NCBI GenBank assembly: GCA_943704425.1
Contig: CALSCP010000795.1
Span: 11,851 to 36,143 of the forward strand
From: Ministeria vibrans ATCC 50519
Lineage: Eukaryota; Opisthokonta; Filasterea
Length of the DNA stretch: 24,293 nucleotides
Direction of reading: 5' to 3'
Position numbers and translations under genes: made by a program. Below the pieces are notes generated by a model. It did not search any database and had not been told where the DNA came from. It saw nothing but the letters and a program-made list of their open reading frames with translations. Shown piece after piece: positions 1 through 8,703 of the stretch (positions are counted from its first letter, which is position 1; each line of letters starts with the position of its first letter).

Positions 1-87
<87 letters not shown>
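1..87 (+). repeat. (TC)n microsatellite in SNRNP27 intron
   Basis: Uninterrupted TC dinucleotides run from the window edge to 87, followed by tgcttctctctgttcag, which ends at a usable 3' splice site at 103. The repeat forms the pyrimidine tract of an intron whose 5' end is outside the window. Confidence 0.9.
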
Positions 88-89
<2 letters not shown>

Positions 90-103
90 TTCTCTCTGTT
101 CAG

Positions 104-502
104 ATCACGCACCCCACCCCCTTCAACGCGACGCTTCAAGGAGGCGCCACCCATGGAAGCATCTTCTGCCACAGGAGAACGGCGACGCCATGACGATGGA
201 GAGGAGGAGGAAGGCGAAGAGCTCGATGGGCGAGAGGAGGGCGAAGCAGCCTCAGCTGACGATATCAATGCAGAAATGGAGGCTATGCAGCGCATGATGG
301 GCTTTGGAGACTTTGCCACGACAAAGGTACGCACATGAAAGAGAACGAAGGAGAGAGAAAACGCTCATGACGCCCTTTGCTGCAGAATACCAAGGTCGAA
401 GGGAATGTATCGGGCATGGGACAGATTGCAAAGGGCCGAAAATACCGTCAGTACATGAACAGAAAGGGAGGGTTCAACAGACCCCTCGCCGAAATCAAAT
501 GA
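104..502 (+). CDS. SNRNP27: U4/U6.U5 tri-snRNP 27 kDa protein, C-terminal part (5' end outside window)
   Basis: Seen: exon 104..326, a 59-nt GT-AG intron 327..385, and a final exon 386..502 ending in TGA. The spliced C-terminus reads [11 protein letters not shown] then NTKVEGNV and [16 protein letters not shown]. This is the diagnostic C-terminal block of the SNRNP27 family (DUF1777), a component of the U4/U6.U5 tri-snRNP that acts in pre-mRNA splicing in the nucleus. Before it lies a Glu/Asp/Arg-rich stretch (residues after the ATG at 153). The frame stays open upstream of that ATG ([12 protein letters not shown]) back to an acceptor at 101-103 (cag). The long CT run at 1-87 is therefore the polypyrimidine end of an upstream intron, and the usual N-terminal RS-like region should lie to the left of the window. 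The gene ends only 33 bp before the stop of convergent SWT1. If the ATG at 153 were the true start, the protein would be about 96 aa with no RS region. Confidence 0.88.
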
Positions 503-535
503 GTAAAATACAAGATTATTACAATGCAACAAAAG

Positions 536-2221
536 CTATTGCGTGTGGAAAAGTGCGTCGGCACTGGCAAACCAATGTGAGGCTTCCAGCAGGGCCGGCT
601 GAGCCTCGGCGAGCATTGCCTGCTCGGCTAGCAGCTCAAGCACGGTCATGTCGTAGTCCCAGCCCAGACAGGCGCACACGAGCGTCGAGATGCGCTCGGC
701 ACTCGCGCGAAAACCATCCACATCGACACCATACGCAGCAACGTTGTCTGCCAGTGCCTGTGAGAGGTTACTTGTGAGTGCGACCACACGCACCAGCTCC
801 TCCTGGTGCACCATTTCCGATTGGCTCTGCCACAGGGCACCCACTGCATCCACGCGTGCGCGTACACTCTCCAGAGCCTCCACCAGCAACTCCCAACTTG
901 AATTTTGCTCTCCCTCCATCATCATCGTCATGTCGCTTGCCACACCTGTCGACTCCCGTACCCTCTCCTCTGATTCCTGATTCGGCCGCTTTGTCGAGCC
1001 TAATACTTGCACAAGCTCAGACAGCTCTACTTTGGCGCTTCTCAGCAACTCCTTCATTTGGGATGTATCCTCAGGGTTCGTCCACATTTCCACCAACTGA
1101 TGCGCGCAGTGACACACTTCAAACGCCATCGTTCGACTCAGGAGACTCTTTCCATTGCCATACTCGCGCAACGTCGAGCACAATGACTTGGCCACAAGCT
1201 GGCTTTCCCGTGGCAAGTATGCACTGTACACCGACAGCCAGTCCTTGTCCACCAGCGTCGCAACATCCCGTGCGTCCCACGGCGGCAAAATTTTCATCAC
1301 AAATTCGAGCGTGTCGCCATATTGTCGCTCCATAGTCGCCAACATAGCAGCTCCCAGCGAGTCTGCCAGCAAGTACTGTGCGCTATCAATGGCCTCGCGC
1401 CACCGAACCTCATCCGAGTCGGCAGTCACTGCAGCCAAGGCAGCCGGACCTGTCAGCACTTCACCGTCCGTGTCCATTTCTGTTGTTGTCGTTGACGTTG
1501 ACGCTGTACCTGCCGTCGTTGTTATCGGCGGTGGTGGTCCACGTACACTACCCTGCGTTGTCGTATCATCAAGTGTGAGCGGCTCCGACGCAAAAAAACT
1601 CATTGAAAAGCGTGCAGTGCTGCTTGCGCGCACCGAATGAACCATCGATTTGACACGCAAATTTCGATCGTCGCTGAGCAACAGGACAGGCATGTGCTGT
1701 CGATGGAAGTAGAGAGCACACCGCAGTATCTTGTCGTCGGCCACGTGGCCCAAGTACTCGTCGTTGCTGTGGGCGTCGACCGACTCGTCAGGCTGTTGTC
1801 CCCTCACACTCAGTGTCTTCGAGGCAAACGCAGCTTCAATGAAACGCACCGCCTCGCGAGCCGCACTCGCAACTTCGCGCGACTCTGACCCTTTCAACCC
1901 GTCCAACTCGTGTATGACCATCCAGGGCACAACAATCTCAATGCGGCGCGGCTGCCACTGTGCTGCATCGGCGCAAATCCGTTCGAGGACACAAAGTGCA
2001 CTAATGAACACATTGGTGTCAGGAACAATGCAGCCGCCCGGCGCACCAGAGACTGCAAAGGTGGTGCGAGTAGCAGCACTGCCACTCCTGCCACTGGCAC
2101 TGCTCGCTGTAGCCGGGCTAGGGCTACTCCCAGGCTGTGAGCTCAGCCATTTCGACTCGCCCGTCTTCGTATTGAACAGGTACGGCAAATTTCGAGTCTT
2201 GGACACTCTCTCCACCCACAT
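536..2221 (-). CDS. SWT1: SWT1-type RNA endoribonuclease (WW + PIN domain)
   Basis: Single exon of 561 aa. The start at 2221 is firm because an in-frame TAG lies 12 nt upstream (2231-2233). Residues 2-25 look like a WW domain (W2, YLFN, TGESKW with W25), the N-terminal module seen in several eukaryotic SWT1 proteins. A PIN nuclease domain follows at about 64-200: IVPDTNVF (D68), VPWMVIHELDGLK (E105), ADDKI (D162/D163) and LLSDDRNL (D184/D185) supply the acidic metal-binding residues. The long helical C-terminal part (about 260-561) matches the general layout of SWT1. In yeast, Swt1 is an endonuclease that helps clear unspliced or faulty transcripts at the nuclear pore; that role here is inferred from family. 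The gene is divergent from the ALDH gene (277 bp between starts) and convergent with SNRNP27. Confidence 0.85.
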   Translation of the reverse strand: MWVERVSKTRNLPYLFNTKTGESKWLSSQPGSSPSPATASSASGRSGSAATRTTFAVSGAPGGCIVPDTNVFISALCVLERICADAAQWQPRRIEIVVPWMVIHELDGLKGSESREVASAAREAVRFIEAAFASKTLSVRGQQPDESVDAHSNDEYLGHVADDKILRCALYFHRQHMPVLLLSDDRNLRVKSMVHSVRASSTARFSMSFFASEPLTLDDTTTQGSVRGPPPPITTTAGTASTSTTTTEMDTDGEVLTGPAALAAVTADSDEVRWREAIDSAQYLLADSLGAAMLATMERQYGDTLEFVMKILPPWDARDVATLVDKDWLSVYSAYLPRESQLVAKSLCSTLREYGNGKSLLSRTMAFEVCHCAHQLVEMWTNPEDTSQMKELLRSAKVELSELVQVLGSTKRPNQESEERVRESTGVASDMTMMMEGEQNSSWELLVEALESVRARVDAVGALWQSQSEMVHQEELVRVVALTSNLSQALADNVAAYGVDVDGFRASAERISTLVCACLGWDYDMTVLELLAEQAMLAEAQPALLEASHWFASADALFHTQ

Positions 2222-2498
2222 TCCAAAGTTCTAACGACCGTGTGTCTCACTTGATATGGTTGAGGAAATGGAGTTATTGAATATTGATTTTTGAACATTG
2301 ATTGAAGAAGAAGACAGTTCCAATTTATGATTGAAGAAATAAGCTGATAATTATTATTCTTATTTTTTCACACACGATTTTGAAAGAACCAATTAGGTTC
2401 TGTGTTTGGTGACAGCTTGTGAGTGAGCTTGACTGGTGAGTGGCGAGTGGTGACTGACTGACAGCTGACTCTGGTGCTTTGGCAAATTGAGATCTTAA
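2222..2498. promoter_or_regulatory. Divergent promoter interval, SWT1 / ALDH
   Basis: This 277-bp AT-rich spacer lies between two start codons that point away from each other, so it must hold both promoters and both 5' UTRs. It has near-repeated attgaa/ttgatt strings (about 2270-2340) and direct gtgagt/gtgact strings near 2419-2460. No confident TATA box or known motif was seen. Confidence 0.5.
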
Positions 2499-2898
2499 AT
2501 GCTCTGCCGAACCATCAAGAATACGGCCATTCGCGTGCCGCTGGGTGCGTTTATCAATGGTCGTATGTGTGTGTCCGACTCGAATGACACGACAGTGCTG
2601 ATTAACCCTGTGGATCGCTCGGAATTGTGTCGCGTTCCCAACGCATCCGCTGAAGACGTTGATCTCGCCGTCCAGGGAGCCCGCGATGCTCTTTCGTCGG
2701 GCTCTGAATGGTCCAGCATGACCGCACGTGAACGTGGTGCGGTTCTAGCGCGTCTGGCCGATCTTGTTCACCAGCACTCGCAAGAGTAACGCAAAAGCAG
2801 TTCATGCGCTCTTCCAACTCTGACACACTCTCTCTCACTTTGTTTCTTTCTCCCTCCTCTCTCTCTCTCTATCACTTTGTTTCTCTCTCTCTATCACT

Positions 2899-2997
<99 letters not shown>

Positions 2998-4290
2998 TTT
3001 CTTTCTGTAGGCTTGCAACGATCGAATCGCTGAACACCGGCATAACGCTGGAAGAGACGCTCACTTCACATTTGCCGGCAACGGTCGACACGCTGCGCTA
3101 CTATGCCGGCTGGGCTGACAAGTTTGCCGGGAGCCTGCCACCCGCCACGACTGCCAACTACCTGACCTACGTAGACCACGTTCCGCTGGGCGTATGCGGC
3201 GCGATTCTTCCGTGGAACTATCCCCTGTTGTTGGCCTCGTGGAAGATTGGTCCAGCGCTTGCGACGGGCAACGCAGTCGTGCTCAAGCCGAGCGAATTGA
3301 CTCCTCTCACTGCGCTGCGTCTTGCCGAGCTCTCGCTGCTCGCTGGTGTGCCGGCAGGTGTACTCCAAGTGCTTCCGGGCACAGGTGCGGTAGCTGGCAA
3401 TGCACTGGCCCGCCACATGGATGTCGACAAGATTGCGTTTACGGGAAGCGAGCCGACGGGACGGCGCATTATGCAGAGCGCAGCCGAGTCTAATCTGAAG
3501 AAGGTCTCACTTGAGCTGGGCGGAAAATCACCGCTGATTGTGTGCGACGACGTTGACATTGACTTTGCCGCGCGCTGGGTGGACTCGGCGCTTTTCTCCA
3601 ACGCCGGCCAAAACTGCTGTGCAGCCAGTCGTGTGCTTGTCGACGAGCGCATCTACGAGCAGTTTGTGGCACGTTTGGTTGAACTTGTGGGTACACGCAA
3701 AATTGGCGATCCTTTTGACGAGAGTGTGCAGCAGGGACCCGTTGTGGACGCACGGCAGTATGCGAAAGTGTGCCAAATGATGGAAGCGGCGCATAGGGAG
3801 GGAGTGCCCTGTGCTCTGGGGGGTGCCACGGAATTGGCACGAGCACAGCGCGAGCACACGGGCTTCCAGGTGCCGCCAACCATCTTTACGCATGTTCCTG
3901 ACACTGCTGCTATCGGCCGCGACGAGGTCTTCGGGCCCATTCTCAGCATTATGACGCCCTTTTCAAGCTTTGACTCGGCCATTGCGCGCGCCAACACATC
4001 GCCCTTTGGCCTGGCTGCCGGTGTGCTCACGCACGATCTCACCCGTGCCCTTACGGCCGCCCATACCCTCCGCGCCGGCACCGTCTGGGTTAACTCCTAT
4101 AACATGTCTGATCCCTCCCTGCCTTTTGGCGGTTTCCGCCGCAGTGGCATCGGCCGTGACCTCGGTCAAGACGGTACACACTTCCTCCAAAAAAAATGCA
4201 TGCAATGATTTCTTGCTTGGCCCTCACTCACACTTTGTTTCATTCTTCTCGCTCTATATATTATTATCACATGTCACATTGTTTGTTTCT

Positions 4291-4373
<83 letters not shown>

Positions 4374-4498
4374 TCTTCTTCTTCTTCTTCTTCTTCTTCT
4401 TCTTCTTCTTCTTCTTCTTCTTCTTTTCCTCTTTAGCACTGAACAATTACACTGAGTCTCGTGCAGTTGTGATTAATTTTGGTGCTCACGTTCCTTAA
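2499..4498 (+). CDS. Aldehyde dehydrogenase, ALDH1/ALDH2-like
   Basis: Three exons, 2499..2785, 3011..4173 and 4437..4498, join in frame to give 503 aa, the normal family length. It would oxidise an aldehyde to the acid with NAD(P)+. Visible motifs: PWNYPLLLASWKIGPAL, LKPSELTPLTAL, FTGSEPTGR (cofactor binding), LELGGKSP (general base E264), and FSNAGQNCCAASR with C298 aligning with the catalytic Cys. Near the C-terminus are EVFGPI and PFGGFRRSGIGRDLG. The last exon supplies ALNNYTESRAVVIN, the expected ALDH tail, which confirms the second splice. Intron 1 (225 nt) and intron 2 (263 nt) are dominated by CT and CTT runs. No mitochondrial presequence or peroxisomal signal is obvious, so a cytosolic enzyme is likely. 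The exact substrate cannot be read from sequence. TLRYYAGWADK favours ALDH1/2 over ALDH9. Confidence 0.9.
2904..2993 (+). repeat. (CT)n microsatellite in ALDH intron 1
   Basis: About 90 nt of CT dinucleotides lie just before the acceptor ctttctttctgtag (ending 3010). They are preceded at 2835-2905 by three imperfect copies of a cactttgtttctYtctc motif separated by shorter CT runs. Confidence 0.9.
4296..4425 (+). repeat. Compound (CT)n-(CTT)n microsatellite in ALDH intron 2
   Basis: CT dinucleotides (4296 to about 4366) pass directly into CTT trinucleotides (about 4371-4425), followed by ttcctctttag at the acceptor (4436). Both ALDH introns thus end in an expanded pyrimidine tract of different composition. 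Confidence 0.9.
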
Positions 4499-4805
4499 AA
4501 AGCTCTCAATCAACCAGTGAAAGAACAATAATAATTGTACAAAATTAATTAATAATAACAATCGACTAGGCTCGATTTCGTCGAAGATACTACACGAAAG
4601 GAGTGATATAACATCAGCTATGATAAAAAAAAACAATACTAACAATATTATAATAATAATATTATTATAATAATAATAAACAAAATATTCGCATGCTTGC
4701 GTGTGTGCGTGTGCATGTTGAGCGTACGTTAAGAAACACATACGGATTGTCCAGAGCCGATTCAAGTCCCTTCTCTTTGAGTCGCTCAACACACTACAGA
4801 TGTAT
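4499..4805. other. Convergent intergenic spacer, AT-rich
   Basis: This 307-bp spacer lies between the stop codons of the ALDH gene and the downstream minus-strand gene. It is strongly AT-rich, with a self-complementary taataataatattattataataataata stretch near 4650-4680 that could fold back on itself. It presumably holds both 3' UTRs. No coding signal was seen. Confidence 0.6.
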
Positions 4806-6914
4806 TCATTGGGTCAGCGTAGGGTCTCTCTGGCACGTGTTTCTTTTCATTAAGACCTGATTAAATTCGTGGGATCGCCCACGACGAAACACTTCAACAA
4901 GGTGCTGTGCAGCAATGAGCACGACAGCAGCATCGTCGGCGTGGCGCAGGGCCAAGAAGAAGGGCCAGCCGACGTCGCCAGCCTCGGCGGGGACACGGTG
5001 GGCGCGCGTGAGAAGCAGCGCGGAGGCAATGCGCAACAGACACTGGTGCTCGGCCCACGTGTGCCGACGGGCAAGGGGCGACGCCACGGAGGTCGTGGAG
5101 CGAGCGGTGGGCTCGGGAAGAAGCACGGAGAGGAAGTAGCGGACAAGGGTCCATGAGGTATGCATAGCAAGGGTGTGTGAGACAACGGCACGGCCCGTGA
5201 CCACCAGCATGGCAAGGTCATCACGATCACCTCGACTGCTGCCGCTCTGCCGGTGCTGCTGCTCGTCGCCCTCTTCGTCATTGTCATCGTCTTCAAGCTC
5301 GACCGAAATTGCCTCGATAATGAGCTGCACAGCCGCATGGATCACAGCGGGATCTGTCTCCTTGGCGACCACCAGTGGCTTGAGAGCGCTCTTCAGCTTG
5401 TGCACATACTCGGCCGAAGCTACCGGTCCGTGTTTCTCAGAGGCAGTCCAGCAGTGGCGCAGCAGCAGCGTACGCCACAAATGGACGTAGACGAGACGCA
5501 CGTCTGGCGACGGATCGGTCGCAAGAGCCATCAGCTCAGGGTCGCGAAGGGCATCGGCACACGCAAGTCTCAGTGTCGGCGCAAGACGCTGGCGTAAGGC
5601 AACTTCCCGCTCGCTCAGAGCCACGTGCGACTGGGCCAGCTCGTCGGCAAGTAATTCAATTTGATACATGAGAGAAATAAACACAGAGATGGCAGGACCC
5701 AGCGCAGCCTTGTGACGCTCGTAAGTGCTCTTTTGTCGAGCCCTCAAAGACTGGGGCGCCAGCGAGACGCAATAACGTGTGAGGTACTCGCCAAGCGCAG
5801 GTACGGGAAGAATGACACAGGCGCGCTGGAGCACCCAGGCAGCGTCGACACTGTGCAGCATGACAAGTACACTTGTCAGATGTGCTTCTCCCACGCTCAG
5901 CGAAGGGCTTTTGCGTCGCATCTTGTTGAGCAAGAGAATCACAATGAGGCGCAGCACAGCCCACCGACCCACGCGCGACTGGGTGTCTCGCAGCACCGAC
6001 AGCAACCCCACTAGACTACCGTCGTTCTCCCACTCTTCCTCGCCCACTTGCCATGCCCACAGCAAATGTCCCGACTCTTCCGTTGCAACCTCCTTCTTCA
6101 CATGTGCTGCTTCGTCGCCTTCGTCGCCCTCGTCGGCCGTCATCGTGTCGTACTCAACCTCATCGGAGGGGAGCAGCAAGTCAAACAGCGCCGCGTCCCA
6201 AGCGACACCTGCTTGACGAAAACTTGCAAGTGCGCACTGTAATACAAGCACAAGTGGGCGGACGGTGGTAATGTGCGGCTGCGGTGCGCGCGCACCCAGA
6301 AGGCGACCCACAAAGTCGTTGTAGTAGTTGGCGCGATTGACACGACGCAACGAGCGTGCGGCCGCCAATGCGGCTTCCCACACAAGCGCACAAGTGTCGT
6401 GATGGTGTGCTGCCAGCTCAACAACAAGCAGGTGCAGTGTATCTACGAGGGTTGCCCACCAGTGGCCAAGCTGGTCGGCGGTCCGGGAGGCGCACTGGTT
6501 GACAAGAAGCGAGTACACCACAAACACCAGGCGACGCGACTCGACTTGATACAGGGCACTCACAAGCGTGACAAGAGGTGTGCGCGATAGAATTGGATCG
6601 TCGAGACACACGACGGCAGCGAGACGAGACGCGAGACGCTTGAGCGCGCCGTCAGCCTTGTCGACAAACGCCTCGGCGAGAAGCACGTCTATTCCAGGCG
6701 GCCTATTGTCACTAGACGACGCTCGGTGTTCACCCATCGCCCCATCATGCTCCCCCTGGCCCGCGCCGAACAAGGGAAGCGGCAGGCGAGCTCGCTGTCG
6801 CGTTGTTGCCGTCTCGACTAGGGTTGCGTTGTCGCGAGCCAACGCACGAATGGTCAATTGAAGCTGGGTGTCTACGTTGACGCTGCGCGTGTACTCGCCA
6901 GTGTCGATGGCCAT
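4806..6914 (-). CDS. Unrecognised ~702-aa helical protein, HEAT/ARM-like
   Basis: An uninterrupted minus-strand frame runs 4806..7001. I place the start at 6914 because that ATG has a strong context (gccgcaccATGG). The frame above it begins without ATG, and another possible ATG lies at 6968. The 702-aa product is mostly amphipathic, Leu/Ala/Val-rich helices of about 15-20 residues, such as LVTLVSALYQVESRRLVFVV, RWAVLRLIVILLLNKM and DVRLVYVHLWRTLLLRHCW, which suggest an alpha-solenoid scaffold. Two acidic inserts stand out: a DEGDEGDE segment near the middle and EDDDNDEEGDEQQ towards the C-terminus. There is no signal peptide in the chosen form and no catalytic motif. I do not recognise a family. 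It could be a divergent subunit of a large complex. It is divergent from the LACTBL1-like gene with about 130 bp between starts. Confidence 0.7.
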   Translation of the reverse strand: MAIDTGEYTRSVNVDTQLQLTIRALARDNATLVETATTRQRARLPLPLFGAGQGEHDGAMGEHRASSSDNRPPGIDVLLAEAFVDKADGALKRLASRLAAVVCLDDPILSRTPLVTLVSALYQVESRRLVFVVYSLLVNQCASRTADQLGHWWATLVDTLHLLVVELAAHHHDTCALVWEAALAAARSLRRVNRANYYNDFVGRLLGARAPQPHITTVRPLVLVLQCALASFRQAGVAWDAALFDLLLPSDEVEYDTMTADEGDEGDEAAHVKKEVATEESGHLLWAWQVGEEEWENDGSLVGLLSVLRDTQSRVGRWAVLRLIVILLLNKMRRKSPSLSVGEAHLTSVLVMLHSVDAAWVLQRACVILPVPALGEYLTRYCVSLAPQSLRARQKSTYERHKAALGPAISVFISLMYQIELLADELAQSHVALSEREVALRQRLAPTLRLACADALRDPELMALATDPSPDVRLVYVHLWRTLLLRHCWTASEKHGPVASAEYVHKLKSALKPLVVAKETDPAVIHAAVQLIIEAISVELEDDDNDEEGDEQQHRQSGSSRGDRDDLAMLVVTGRAVVSHTLAMHTSWTLVRYFLSVLLPEPTARSTTSVASPLARRHTWAEHQCLLRIASALLLTRAHRVPAEAGDVGWPFFLALRHADDAAVVLIAAQHLVEVFRRGRSHEFNQVLMKRNTCQRDPTLTQ

Positions 6915-7044
6915 GGTGCGGCTCGCTAGCGGTGGACAGAGCGTTGATATTGTGTGTACAGAGAGCATACGTCGGAAATAAAACTGTGATTCACCAAACA
7001 AAAGTTACAAAAATCAAAATTTATTTGTTGATCACCCAACTATT
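6915..7044. promoter_or_regulatory. Short divergent promoter, helical protein / LACTBL1-like
   Basis: Only about 130 bp separate the two start codons. The half nearest the plus-strand gene is AT-rich (about 6975-7030). It must serve both genes if the minus-strand start at 6914 is right. Confidence 0.45.
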
Positions 7045-8598
7045 ATGCTGTATCGCGCACAAGTAGTATACGTGCTGGGCATATTGGCGCCTATGCTTCT
7101 TGCCAGCGGGCGCGTGTGTGTCGATCCGCCCGTGCCGGTGGCGTTGACTGCGCCTCTTCCAGCAACCCTCACGGCCGCGTGGAACGAGCTGGCGGCCAAT
7201 GTGTCGGCCATTGTGCATCAGCATGACACAGCGAGCCTGATGCTGGCAATTGTGTCGGATGATCGTATCATTTTTCAACAGGGCTTTGGACGTTTGAATC
7301 GAAGCGATCCTGCGAGCCCTGCACCCGACGCAGACACCCTCTACCGCATTGGGTCCATCACCAAGACCCTGACGGCGCTTCAAGTGCTGAATTTGACGGC
7401 AACTGGGCGCGTTGCGCTCGGAGATGCGCTCACCAAGTTTGTGCCCGAGCTTGCTATTTTCAATCCGTGGCCCACGGGACGGGCTGTCACGCTGGAACAG
7501 ATCATTTCGCAGACGTCGGGTCTGCCGCGCTCCTCTCCGTGTCCCCTGGGCAATCCTAACCTGGGCTGTAACATTACGTTTGCAGAGGCCATTGAGCGCC
7601 TGAACGAGCAAACCCTCATTTCACAACCAGGCGCCCAGCCGCAGTATTCTAATGCTGCCTTCTCGCTCCTGGGTCATGCCATGGCCCGTGTCACCGGTGA
7701 TCCCTGGGCCAAATCTCTACCACGCGATATCCTTGCGCCGCTTGGCATGACGACGACATTCACGTCGTTTGACGAGATTCCCGACAGTGCTCGACACAAC
7801 CTCGCCGTCGGCTACCACCTGCGCTACTTTCCTTCGCCACAAATGGACGATGGTTTTGAATCACCGGCCGGCTCGCTCTACTCCACCGCGGCCGACCTGG
7901 CGCGCTTTTTATCGTTTCTCTGTCTCTACGATGGACACACAACGCCCCTTCTCGATGCTTCGTCCCTTCGCTGGTGGCTGCAGCCCAGCGTGTGGAACAA
8001 CGACGGCCACACCGGCTGGGGACGTCCATGGGAACTCTTTGGTGGCTACGGACGCCAGCAAGAGTACACCTTCACCACCAAAGACGGCGGCATCAGCGGC
8101 TACCTCTCGCGCATTGGCTTGGTGGCGCCTCTCAAGGCGGGCTTTGTGCTCCTCCAAAGTGACATGTCCGCCTCTTTTAATCCCGTCGACGAACTCGCAC
8201 GTGACTTTGTTGCGACCCACGTTGCAGCAGCCATTCGCGCCGCCGCCCCACCACCTGTTGTCCCACCGAACGTCAACGATTTCCTGGGGCACTACCTACT
8301 TGTCGACGAGTACGTCAGTCCCGTCCCGAAGCTCTTCCATGTCCACATCAGCCCGACCTCGGGCGCCCTCGTCCTCGGCGGCTGGTCCCAACCCGCACCC
8401 GTTTTGCGGCCTCTTCTCTCTCGCCCCGACCTTTTCGTCTCCGAAATGACCTCACTGCCCGCCAACGCCACCGACTGCACCTACTACCAACAGGGTGCGC
8501 CGGGCAGCGTGCGCTTCCTCCGCCACGCCCTAAACGCCTCGGTGTACGCCCTTGAGCTCCCGGGTCTCTGGTACGGCTCCCTTGCCCACAAGATGTAG
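7045..8598 (+). CDS. Secreted serine beta-lactamase-like protein (LACTBL1-like)
   Basis: Single exon, 517 aa. An N-terminal hydrophobic segment (about residues 7-20, VVYVLGILAPMLLA) followed by SGRVC looks like a signal peptide, so the protein is probably secreted or lumenal. The beta-lactamase/transpeptidase-like fold is shown by the SxxK motif GSITK (S104, K107), QTSGL at 156-160, the YxN motif YSN (201-203) and a KDGGISGY element (346-353) in the place of the third, KTG-like motif. The family includes class C beta-lactamases, esterases and peptidases, and metazoan LACTB/LACTBL1. The C-terminal ~130 residues (from about 390) form an extra beta-rich region of the kind found in such relatives. 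N-glycosylation sequons such as NVS, NRS, NLT and NIT fit the secretory route. The substrate is unknown. All catalytic residues are present, so an active hydrolase is likely. Bacterial origin of the gene cannot be judged from sequence alone. Confidence 0.85.
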   Translation: MLYRAQVVYVLGILAPMLLASGRVCVDPPVPVALTAPLPATLTAAWNELAANVSAIVHQHDTASLMLAIVSDDRIIFQQGFGRLNRSDPASPAPDADTLYRIGSITKTLTALQVLNLTATGRVALGDALTKFVPELAIFNPWPTGRAVTLEQIISQTSGLPRSSPCPLGNPNLGCNITFAEAIERLNEQTLISQPGAQPQYSNAAFSLLGHAMARVTGDPWAKSLPRDILAPLGMTTTFTSFDEIPDSARHNLAVGYHLRYFPSPQMDDGFESPAGSLYSTAADLARFLSFLCLYDGHTTPLLDASSLRWWLQPSVWNNDGHTGWGRPWELFGGYGRQQEYTFTTKDGGISGYLSRIGLVAPLKAGFVLLQSDMSASFNPVDELARDFVATHVAAAIRAAAPPPVVPPNVNDFLGHYLLVDEYVSPVPKLFHVHISPTSGALVLGGWSQPAPVLRPLLSRPDLFVSEMTSLPANATDCTYYQQGAPGSVRFLRHALNASVYALELPGLWYGSLAHKM

Positions 8599-8679
8599 GA
8601 AAACATTCTCCGTCTCGTTGTTAAACAATAATACATTCCTTTTTCATTTCTGATGGGGTTTGATACACAACAACAAAAG

Positions 8680-8702
8680 CACACACACACACACACACAC
8701 AC
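8680..8702 (+). repeat. (CA)n microsatellite beside the PAM16 stop
   Basis: A run of CA dinucleotides ends 1 nt from the PAM16 stop codon (8704-8706). In the PAM16 mRNA it would be a (GU)n tract starting immediately after the stop. Confidence 0.85.
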
Positions 8703-8703
8703 C

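Noticed and set aside
304-777. 157-codon plus-strand ORF across the SNRNP27 end and SWT1
   Set aside because: It reads through the SNRNP27 intron and then antisense to SWT1, with no family resemblance.
2804-3010. Open frames of Ser-Leu repeats over CT tracts (also at 2877-2990 and 4196-4498)
   Set aside because: They are translations of intronic CT microsatellites. The flanking GT-AG sites splice them out and the ALDH frame is continuous without them.
4433-4792. 119-codon minus-strand ORF in the ALDH 3' spacer
   Set aside because: It is rich in Ile/Tyr runs created by AT repeats and overlaps the ALDH last exon antisense.
6915-7001. N-terminal extension of the 702-aa protein
   Set aside because: The extension starts at a non-ATG codon. 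The ATG at 6914 has a strong start context, though an ATG at 6968 cannot be fully excluded.
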